Source of the DNA: Pseudomonadota bacterium
GTDB taxonomy: Bacteria > Pseudomonadota > Alphaproteobacteria > Rhizobiales > Xanthobacteraceae
Length of the DNA stretch: 5,027 nucleotides
NCBI GenBank assembly: GCA_023417665.1
Contig: JAEZFA010000019.1
Location: forward strand, 1 to 5,027
Reading direction: 5' to 3'
Shown here: piece after piece, positions 1-5,027 of the stretch
Layout of the letters: the number at the start of each line of letters is the position of its first letter
Position numbering within the stretch: position 1 is the first letter of the stretch
Notes under the pieces: model-generated
Database searches by the model: none
What the model was told of the DNA's origin: nothing
What the model saw: only the letters and a program-made list of their open reading frames with translations
Made by a program: the position numbers and the translations under genes

Positions 1-507
1 GGTGTCGACCTCGGCGGGTTCGCCGACGAAGCCCAGATCGATCGCTTTTTCAATGTTGGAGTCGCGGTCGCGGGTGGTGCGGGTGACCTTCTTCGCCTTC
101 ACCATGTTGCCGTCCTTGCCGCACAGGCCGACGGCGCGCCCGCCGGCTTCGTTGATGAAGCCGACGATCTGCTTGTTGATGGAACCGGCGAGCACCATTT
201 CCACGACTTCGACCGTCTTCTGGTCGGTGACGCGCAGGCCGTCCTTGAACTCGGACTTGATGCCGAGCTTGTCCAGCATCTGGCCGATCTGGGGGCCGCC
301 GCCATGGACCACCACGGGATTGATGGCGGTCTGCTCCAGAAGCACGATGTCGCGGGCGAATTCTCGGGCGAGGCGGTCCTCGCCCATGGCGTGGCCGCCG
401 TATTTCACCACGACGATCTCGTCGTCATATCGCTGCATATGCGGCAGCGCCTGCGCAAGAATGCGCGCCTGTTCGTGTGCGTCCGCGGGGATGGCCTCGT
501 TGCTCAT
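1..507 (-). CDS. argB: Acetylglutamate kinase, N-terminal part (cut by window edge)
   Basis: ArgB phosphorylates N-acetyl-L-glutamate with ATP in the cytoplasm, the second and usually arginine-controlled step of arginine synthesis. The minus-strand frame is open from the ATG at 505-507 to base 1, giving 169 codons of a family usually near 295-300 residues, so roughly the C-terminal 40% is missing. Visible family motifs: VVVKYGGHAM (about residues 32-41) with the phosphate-binding lysine K35; HGGGPQI (68-74), the glycine-rich substrate loop; DGLRVTD (89-95) with the substrate-contacting arginine R92; and NKQIVGFINEAGG (111-123). About 28 residues precede the first beta strand. In the family, such an N-terminal helix marks arginine-inhibited hexameric enzymes, so feedback inhibition is inferred; the C-terminal arginine site is out of view. 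A purine-rich GGAAGCGAG lies about 5 nt upstream of the ATG and supports this start. The gene is divergent from the membrane-protein gene at 661. Identification is firm. Confidence 0.97.
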   Translation of the reverse strand, partial: MSNEAIPADAHEQARILAQALPHMQRYDDEIVVVKYGGHAMGEDRLAREFARDIVLLEQTAINPVVVHGGGPQIGQMLDKLGIKSEFKDGLRVTDQKTVEVVEMVLAGSINKQIVGFINEAGGRAVGLCGKDGNMVKAKKVTRTTRDRDSNIEKAIDLGFVGEPAEVDT

Positions 508-534
508 GAAACTCGCTTCCGGATGTTGCGGAAC

Positions 535-562
535 TTTCTAGCCGATTTGGCCGAAGGAGCAA
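535..562 (-). promoter_or_regulatory. Weak candidate sigma70-type promoter for argB
   Basis: On the minus strand TTGCTC (557-562) and TAGAAA (535-540) are separated by 16 nt. They match the -35 and -10 consensus at only 3-4 of 6 positions each. The implied transcript start, near 528, would give a leader of about 20 nt before the argB ATG. A promoter is expected here because the gene upstream of argB runs the other way, but this exact pair is a guess by eye. Confidence 0.2.
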
Positions 563-601
563 AAGGGCAGGGCCTCCCGGTTTCGTTCATGTTGCCTTCA
601 T

Positions 602-643
602 CCCGCCGGGATTATCGGCGAACCGGGCGTCGAAACCGGCGGG
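602..643. repeat. GC-rich inverted repeat in the argB/membrane-gene divergent region
   Basis: CCCGCCGG at 602-609 is perfectly complementary to CCGGCGGG at 636-643, with a 26-nt loop. No T-run follows on either strand, so it is not a classical terminator. In plus-strand RNA its right arm ends 17 nt before the ATG at 661 and contains the only G-rich stretch near that start, so it could hide the ribosome site. It could also be chance in such GC-rich DNA. Confidence 0.35.
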
Positions 644-660
644 GCAATACCAGCTTTAAC

Positions 661-2259
661 ATGATGACGGATGTGAACCCGCGGCCGCGCCGGCCCGGCG
701 ATTTCTCGCGCGGCACGATCGCGGCGCTGTTCGTGCTCCTGAGTGCGGTTGCGGCCATGCCGGTGCTTACGCACCCGCTGCCGCCGCTTTCGGATTACGT
801 AAATCACCTTGCCCGCATGCATGTCATCACCGCGATCGATTCCGATCCGCTGCTCGCGAAGTATTACGAGGTGGACTGGGCGGTGATCCCGAACCTTGTG
901 ATGGATCTGATCGTCCCGGTCCTGCACCGCTTCATGAATGTCTATCTCGCGGGCGAGATATTCCTGATTTCAATTTTCGTGCTGACGCTTTCGGGCACGC
1001 TTGCGCTCAACCGCGCACTTTACGGCTACTGGTCGGCCATGCCGCTTATCGCCTTTCCGCTGCTCTACAACGGCGTGTTGCTGGTCGGGCTGATGAACTA
1101 TCTGTTCGGGATCGGCATCGCGCTCTGGGCGCTCGCGAGTTGGATCTGGTTGCGCGAACGCGCCTGGCCATGGCGCTATGTCGCTTCCTCGATCTTCGTG
1201 ATCGCGTTGTTCTTCTGCCATCTTTTTGCAGCCGGTCTCTACGGGCTCGGGCTCCTGTCCTACGAACTCTATCGCGCATGGAGTGGCGGCTGGCGCATCT
1301 CGTTCCACCGCTTTGCAATCTTTGCCTCCGCGGGCTTGCCGTTTCTCGTCGTGCTGCCGCTTCTCTATGTCAGTCCGACGCTGACGCTCGCCAATCTCAA
1401 CTTCTGGGAAGCGAACGGCAAGATCGATGGCGTGATGCTCGTCTTTACAACCTATTACGATCTGGTCGCGATCGCGCTGGCCGCGGTGGTGATCGCGGCA
1501 GGGCTATGGGCCATGCGCTATCGCGTGCTGCATTTTCATCGATTCGGCTGGTTTCTGCTCGCGGTCGGCGGCGTGACCTATCTTGCGATGCCGCGCGTGA
1601 TCTTCGCGACCTTCATGGCGGACCAGCGATTGCCGATCGGCCTCGCCTTCATGGTCGTCGCCTGCATGCATCTTGAGCTGACACGCAAGGCGGTGCGGCA
1701 GGGCTTTGCCGCGGTCCTTTTCGTGCTGCTCGCGATCCGGGTCGCGGAAGTGCAGGTAGTCTGGCAGCAGCTTTCGGGCGCGACGCTGGATTTTCGTAAC
1801 TCGATTTCGTCGATCACGCCGGGTTCGCGGGTGCTTGTGGTCTATGCCGACGGCAGCGCCGGCGATAACGCCCGCGATCTCGCCTATATCCATGCCGCCT
1901 GCCTTGCCATGATCGAGCGCTCGTCACTGGTCACGACCGCCTTCACCGTGAAAGGCAAGCAGATCCTCCATGTCCGCAACGAATACAGTCACATCGCTGA
2001 CGTCGAGGACGGGACGCCGCCGAACCTCGGTCAGTTCCTGATCGCCGCCGATCTGGAAGGCGACGAGATCGACAATTACTGGGACGGCTGGCCGCGCAAT
2101 TTCGACTACGTCTATCTCTTGTTCACCGAGCACGACGCGCCGAATCCGGATACCGAGCGGCTTGAACTCGTCAAGGAAGGCCGGCGCTTCCAGCTCTACC
2201 GCGTGCTGCGTCCCAAGCCGGAGAAAGAAGCGCCTGCGGCAACGGTGCCGGCGCAGTAA
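661..2259 (+). CDS. Polytopic membrane protein of unknown function, possibly GT-C-like
   Basis: I do not recognise a named gene. The 532-residue product has about ten hydrophobic segments, near residues 18-37, 93-113, 124-142, 143-162, 172-198, 216-236, 258-281, 295-313, 323-338 and 345-362. A polar C-terminal domain of about 170 residues follows, ending in a Pro/Ala-rich tail. The loop after the first segment reads PLPPLSDYVNHLAR (39-52), with D45, H49 and R52; LMNYLFGIGIAL (144-155) and ADQRLPIG (320-327) also look like conserved blocks. An acidic residue in the first outside loop followed by many helices resembles GT-C glycosyltransferases, which use lipid-linked sugars, but that is inference only. 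The frame is open back to 304, across the argB start; ATG 661 is chosen because it precedes the first helix and avoids argB. ATG 664 or GTG 673 are possible, ATG 589 less so; no strong ribosome site is seen. It is single on its strand and convergent with engB. Confidence 0.85.
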   Translation: MMTDVNPRPRRPGDFSRGTIAALFVLLSAVAAMPVLTHPLPPLSDYVNHLARMHVITAIDSDPLLAKYYEVDWAVIPNLVMDLIVPVLHRFMNVYLAGEIFLISIFVLTLSGTLALNRALYGYWSAMPLIAFPLLYNGVLLVGLMNYLFGIGIALWALASWIWLRERAWPWRYVASSIFVIALFFCHLFAAGLYGLGLLSYELYRAWSGGWRISFHRFAIFASAGLPFLVVLPLLYVSPTLTLANLNFWEANGKIDGVMLVFTTYYDLVAIALAAVVIAAGLWAMRYRVLHFHRFGWFLLAVGGVTYLAMPRVIFATFMADQRLPIGLAFMVVACMHLELTRKAVRQGFAAVLFVLLAIRVAEVQVVWQQLSGATLDFRNSISSITPGSRVLVVYADGSAGDNARDLAYIHAACLAMIERSSLVTTAFTVKGKQILHVRNEYSHIADVEDGTPPNLGQFLIAADLEGDEIDNYWDGWPRNFDYVYLLFTEHDAPNPDTERLELVKEGRRFQLYRVLRPKPEKEAPAATVPAQ

Positions 2260-2267
2260 GGCGGCGC

Positions 2268-2927
2268 TCAGACGTTGGGCGGGTAGCCCCGCTCGTTCAT
2301 CAACCGCACGATCGCGGCACGGACTTCCGCGATGCCGTCGCCTTCATAAGAGGAGGTCGCGAAGACTTCCGGGAAAGCGGCCGGGCGCTTTGCGATCGCG
2401 GCTTGCGTTTCCTCGATGCGTTTCGGCAGATCGGCGGCTTTTACCTCGTCGCATTTCGTGAGCACGACCATGTAGCTCACGGCAGTCTTGTCGAATTCGT
2501 CGAGCATCTCGGCGTCGTTCTTCTTTACGCCGTGCCGCGCGTCGATCAGCACGATGACGCGGCCCAGGTTCGCGCGCTTCTGCAAGTAAACCCGCACGAA
2601 GCCGCTCCACGCCTTGACCTTTTCCTTGGCGGCCTTGGCGTAGCCGTAGCCCGGCAGGTCCACGAGCACGAGGTCGCCTTGCGACTTGAAGAAGTTGATC
2701 TGCTGCGTGCGCCCCGGCGTGATCGAGACGCGGGCGAGCGCCTTGCGGTTGGTCAGCGCGTTGATCAGGCTCGACTTGCCGACATTCGAGCGGCCCGCGA
2801 AAGCAACCTCGATGCCGCGCGGTTTCGGCAGCGCATCGGGTTTGTCGGCGCCGGCGAAGAACTCGAACTCGCCCGCGAATAGCTTGCGGCCGGTTTCGAT
2901 TTCGCGCGAGGTGAAGGTCATGGTCAT
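2268..2927 (-). CDS. engB: Ribosome biogenesis GTP-binding protein EngB (YihA/YsxC)
   Basis: EngB is a TRAFAC-class GTPase needed for late assembly of the 50S ribosomal subunit and usually essential; it was long described as a division-related GTP-binding protein. The 219-residue product is of normal family length. G motifs in order: G1 GRSNVGKS (45-52), the G2 threonine in TPGRTQ (70-75), G3 DLPGYG (90-95), G4 TKCD (157-160) and G5 TSS (191-193). SNVGKSSLIN, TPGRTQ and DLPGYGYA are diagnostic for EngB as against Era or Der. The start may be ATG 2927 or the in-frame ATG 2921 (the protein begins MTMTF); neither has a strong Shine-Dalgarno sequence. It lies downstream of yheS on the same strand, 163 nt away across a repeat. 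Its stop is 8 nt from the stop of the convergent membrane-protein gene, so there is no room for a terminator between the coding regions. Identification is firm. Confidence 0.98.
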   Translation of the reverse strand: MTMTFTSREIETGRKLFAGEFEFFAGADKPDALPKPRGIEVAFAGRSNVGKSSLINALTNRKALARVSITPGRTQQINFFKSQGDLVLVDLPGYGYAKAAKEKVKAWSGFVRVYLQKRANLGRVIVLIDARHGVKKNDAEMLDEFDKTAVSYMVVLTKCDEVKAADLPKRIEETQAAIAKRPAAFPEVFATSSYEGDGIAEVRAAIVRLMNERGYPPNV

Positions 2928-2970
2928 TGAGGGCCTGATGGTAAGGAACCGCGCGGCGTGAAGAATCTAT

Positions 2971-2999
2971 CTTATACTCGTCATGCCCGGCCTTGTGCC
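2971..2999 (-). promoter_or_regulatory. Candidate engB promoter abutting the repeat
   Basis: On the minus strand TATAAG (2971-2976) matches 5 of 6 bases of the -10 consensus and begins 2 nt outside the repeat. A poor -35 match, GGCACA (2994-2999), lies 17 nt further upstream inside the repeat arm. Transcription would begin near 2964, giving a leader of about 37 nt. The -10 hexamer is fairly good and the -35 weak. Confidence 0.3.
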
Positions 3000-3070
3000 G
3001 GGCATCCACGCCTTAACAGCGCTTCAATTCAGTGAAGACGTGGATGGCCGGGACAAGCCCGGCCATGACG
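2979..3070. repeat. 92-nt composite palindromic intergenic repeat
   Basis: Two 32-nt arms (2979-3010 and 3039-3070) are inverted copies of each other, identical at 28 of 32 positions, around a 28-nt centre. Each arm is also a hairpin of its own: ATGCCCGGC-CTTGT-GCCGGGCAT on the left and ATGGCCGGG-ACAAG-CCCGGCCAT on the right, each a 9-bp stem with a 5-nt loop. The centre holds a small 5-bp hairpin, CTTCA (3022-3026) with TGAAG (3033-3037). The right arm is identical to the arm at 4994-5025. The structure resembles the REP/BIME-like elements scattered between genes of Bradyrhizobium-type genomes. It fills most of the yheS-engB gap and starts 21 nt after the yheS stop. No T-run follows, so it is not a standard intrinsic terminator, though it could protect the 3' end of the yheS mRNA. 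Confidence 0.9.
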
Positions 3071-3090
3071 AAATACTACTACTATCGCGC

Positions 3091-4950
3091 TCACGCGCCC
3101 ATCTCTTCGCGCTCGGAGGAAAGTTGAAGCCATTCGGCCTCGGCTTTTGCCAGCGCGTCGGAAGCCCGCGCACGCGCGGCACCGATGGAGGAGGCTTCGC
3201 GCGGGTTGCGCGTATGCAGGTCGGCGTCGGAAAGCGCCGCGTCCAGCCGCGAGATTTCTTCCTCGAGTTTCTGCACTTCGGTTTCGAGCGAGGCGATCTT
3301 CTTGTTGAGATTGCCGAGCGAAGGCTTGGCGGCCGCCGCCTTGTTGGCCGCGCGCCGTTCCTTGCCGGTCATGCGTTCGCCCCCGGAACCGCCGAGCACT
3401 TCGCGGCGATACTGGTCGAGGTCGCCCTCATAGGGCTTCACGGTGCCATTGCCGACGAGCCAGAGTCGGTCGGCACAGGCTTCCAGCAGATGCCGGTCGT
3501 GGCTAACGAGGATCACTGCGCCCGGATAATCGTTCACCGCTTCGATGAGCGCTGCACGCGCCTCGATGTCGAGATGGTTGGTCGGCTCGTCGAGGATCAG
3601 GAGATGGGGGCCGTGGAAGGCGGCAAGACCGAGCAGGAGCCGCGCCTTCTCGCCGCCGGATAACTGCGAGACTTTGGTGTCGGCCGCGGCGGCCGAGAAG
3701 CCCATCTCGGCGGCGCGGGCGCGGATTTTCGATTCATGCGCGCCCGGCATCAGCGCACGGACATGCTCGGCCGGCGAATGCTCCGGGTTCAGTTCGTCGA
3801 GTTGATGCTGCGCGAGATAGGCGACTTCCATCTTGGATGCGCGCACCACCTTGCCGCCTTCCGGCTGCAGGCGTTCTGCGAGGAGCTTCGCGAAAGTCGA
3901 TTTGCCGTTGCCGTTGGGACCGAGCAGCGCGATGCGGTCGTCCTCGTCGATGCGCAGTTCGAGATTGCGCAAAATCGGCTTGCCGGGCTCGTAGCCGACC
4001 GACACCCCGTCATAGACGATGATCGGCGGCGAGAGCGTCTTTTCCGGGTGGCGGATCGAGATCGCGGCGGGCGCGTCTTCGATGTGCGCCGAGAGCGGCT
4101 CCATCTTCGCGAGCGCCTTCATGCGCGACTGCGCCTGCCGGGCCTTGGAGGCCTTGGCCTTGAAGCGGTCGACGAAAGCCTGCATGTGCGCGCGGGCCGC
4201 GTCCTGCTTCTTGCGCGCCTTTTCGTCGAGCACGAGCTTCTCGCGCCGCTGGCGGTCGAAGGAGGAGAAGTTGCCGCGATAGAGCTTCAGCTTCTTCTGG
4301 TCGAAATGCAGGATATGCGAGACCGAGGTGTCGAGCAGGTCGCGGTCATGCGAGATCAGAATGATCGTGCGCGGATATTTCGCGAGATAATCCTGGAGCC
4401 ACAGCGTGCCTTCGAGGTCGAGATAATTGGTCGGTTCGTCGAGCAACAGGAGATCGGGCTCGACGAAGAGCAGTGCGGCAAGTGCGACCCGCATGCGCCA
4501 GCCGCCCGAATAGGACGAGCAGGGCCGCGCTTGCGCCGCTTCATCGAAGCCAAGCCCCGCGAGAATTTTTGCGGCCTTCGCCGGCGCGGAATAGGCGTCG
4601 ATATCGACGAGCCGGATTTCGATTTCGGCAATCCGCATCGGGTCGGTTGCGGTTTCGCGCTCGGCGAGCAGCGACGCGCGCTCGGTATCGGCGGCGAGCA
4701 CGCGATCGATCAGGCTGTCCGGGCCAGCGGGCGCTTCCTGCGCGACCCGGCCGATGCGGGCGCGGGCCGGTTTGTGGATCGAGCCGGTTTCGATGTCGAT
4801 TTCGTTCTCGATCGCGCGGAAGAGCGTGGTCTTGCCGCAGCCGTTGCGGCCGACCACGCCGACATGCGCGCCTTCCGGAATCGAGACGGAAGCGTGGTCG
4901 ATGAGGAGCCGCCCCGCCACGCGGAGCGAGATATCGTCGAGTACGATCAT
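3091..4950 (-). CDS. yheS: ABC-F ATPase, YheS type (translation factor)
   Basis: This is a cytoplasmic ABC-F protein with two fused ATPase domains and no membrane segments; relatives bind the ribosomal E site and act on stalled or slow ribosomes. Length is 619 residues (E. coli YheS about 637). Domain 1: Walker A GRNGCGKT (34-41), signature YSGGWRMR (147-154), Walker B with D171/E172 in DEPTNYLD, switch H201. The charged linker, about 232-300, carries DRFKAKASKARQAQSR (261-276), the P-site-tRNA interaction region. Domain 2: Walker A GPNGNGKS (344-351), signature LSGGEKAR (430-437), D454/E455 in DEPTNHLD, switch H484. A charged tail (about 525-545) and coiled coil (about 546-616) follow. VGRNGCGK, the FSGGWRMR-like signature, AQHQL (380-384) and YEGDL (507-511) favour YheS over Uup, EttA or resistance ABC-Fs. 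Both catalytic glutamates are present, so both sites should work. ATG 4950 fits the family's N-terminus; ribosome site weak. Subfamily confidence is somewhat lower than ABC-F confidence. Confidence 0.95.
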   Translation of the reverse strand: MIVLDDISLRVAGRLLIDHASVSIPEGAHVGVVGRNGCGKTTLFRAIENEIDIETGSIHKPARARIGRVAQEAPAGPDSLIDRVLAADTERASLLAERETATDPMRIAEIEIRLVDIDAYSAPAKAAKILAGLGFDEAAQARPCSSYSGGWRMRVALAALLFVEPDLLLLDEPTNYLDLEGTLWLQDYLAKYPRTIILISHDRDLLDTSVSHILHFDQKKLKLYRGNFSSFDRQRREKLVLDEKARKKQDAARAHMQAFVDRFKAKASKARQAQSRMKALAKMEPLSAHIEDAPAAISIRHPEKTLSPPIIVYDGVSVGYEPGKPILRNLELRIDEDDRIALLGPNGNGKSTFAKLLAERLQPEGGKVVRASKMEVAYLAQHQLDELNPEHSPAEHVRALMPGAHESKIRARAAEMGFSAAAADTKVSQLSGGEKARLLLGLAAFHGPHLLILDEPTNHLDIEARAALIEAVNDYPGAVILVSHDRHLLEACADRLWLVGNGTVKPYEGDLDQYRREVLGGSGGERMTGKERRAANKAAAAKPSLGNLNKKIASLETEVQKLEEEISRLDAALSDADLHTRNPREASSIGAARARASDALAKAEAEWLQLSSEREEMGA

Positions 4951-4984
4951 GGGGGCAGCTTCTAGAGCAAAGCGGTGCGAGTGG

Positions 4985-5014
4985 AAAATATTTCGTCATG
5001 GCCGGGCTTGTCCC
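4985..5014 (-). promoter_or_regulatory. Candidate yheS promoter partly inside the repeat
   Basis: On the minus strand TATTTT (4985-4990, 4 of 6 to the -10 consensus) begins 3 nt outside the repeat arm. GGGACA (5009-5014, 4 of 6 to the -35 consensus) lies 18 nt further upstream within the arm. The implied leader is about 28 nt. It mirrors the arrangement upstream of engB, but both matches are weak. Confidence 0.22.
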
Positions 5015-5027
5015 GGCCATCCACGTC
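4994..5027. repeat. Second copy of the palindromic repeat, cut by window edge
   Basis: Bases 4994-5027 match the reverse complement of 3037-3070 at all 34 positions up to the end of the window. The copy contains the same 9-bp hairpin, ATGGCCGGG-CTTGT-CCCGGCCAT. Because the match is still perfect at the edge, the element probably continues, perhaps into another two-armed unit. It lies 43 nt upstream of the yheS start codon. Confidence 0.88.

Noticed and set aside
2..541. Long plus-strand reading frame over argB
   Set aside because: It is the shadow of argB; the minus-strand frame has unmistakable acetylglutamate kinase motifs while this one is Ser/Thr/Arg-rich with no motif.
304..660. N-terminal extension of the membrane protein back to an ATG at 304
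   Set aside because: It lies antisense to the firmly identified argB N-terminus, and its translation is charged, low-quality sequence unlike the family-like protein that begins at 661.
2344..3009. Minus-strand frame overlapping engB in another phase
   Set aside because: It is an Arg-rich frame-shifted shadow of engB; the G1-G5 GTPase motifs lie only in the 2268-2927 frame.
2979..3070. Rho-independent terminator, CRISPR repeat or transposon end
   Set aside because: No T-run follows on either strand. There is no regular repeat-spacer series, no transposase, and no target-site duplication that I could see around the element.
3091..4950. Antibiotic-resistance ABC-F (Vga/Msr/OptrA type)
   Set aside because: The motifs, linker and C-terminal coiled coil fit the housekeeping YheS group. 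No resistance or mobile genes are nearby, and the neighbour engB is a core gene.
3736..4965. 409-codon plus-strand open frame opposite yheS
   Set aside because: GC-rich codon use leaves the antisense strand open. The translation is Arg/Leu/Val-rich without domains, and the opposite strand encodes a complete ABC-F protein.

Overview
This GC-rich window looks like core chromosome of an alphaproteobacterium, most likely in the Hyphomicrobiales (Bradyrhizobium/Rhodopseudomonas/Pseudolabrys-like). The evidence is the codon choice, the character of the proteins, the closeness of engB and argB, and a palindromic repeat built around CATGGCCGGG-CTTGT-CCCGGCCATG, a type I recall as common between genes in that group. 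The genus is an inference; no rRNA or other marker is present.

Layout from left to right: (1) 1-507, minus strand: N-terminal 169 codons of argB (acetylglutamate kinase), cut by the window edge. (2) 508-660: divergent intergenic region with a weak candidate argB promoter and a GC-rich inverted repeat. (3) 661-2259, plus strand: a 532-aa protein with about ten membrane segments and a soluble C-terminal domain, not firmly recognised and possibly GT-C-like. (4) 2268-2927, minus strand: engB/yihA/ysxC, the ribosome-biogenesis GTPase, facing gene 3 tail to tail with only 8 nt between stop codons. (5) 2928-3090: intergenic, mostly filled by a 92-nt composite inverted repeat. (6) 3091-4950, minus strand: a YheS-type ABC-F ATPase. 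(7) 4951-5027: its upstream region, holding another copy of the repeat arm that runs off the window.

Functionally, yheS and engB are both ribosome-linked (translation and 50S assembly), and argB catalyses the committed phosphorylation step of arginine synthesis. In many alphaproteobacteria engB and argB are consecutive genes of one co-directional cluster. Here the plus-strand membrane-protein gene sits between them, so argB needs its own promoter. Both yheS and engB have a repeat arm in the same orientation 43-51 nt upstream of the start codon, followed directly by an AT-rich, -10-like hexamer.

I see no CRISPR array, transposase, phage gene, toxin-antitoxin pair, tRNA or rRNA. The most noteworthy items are the unassigned membrane protein in an otherwise conserved housekeeping locus and the repeat, whose arm differences are compensatory in a way that preserves base pairing. 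I see no convincing case for a new multi-gene system.
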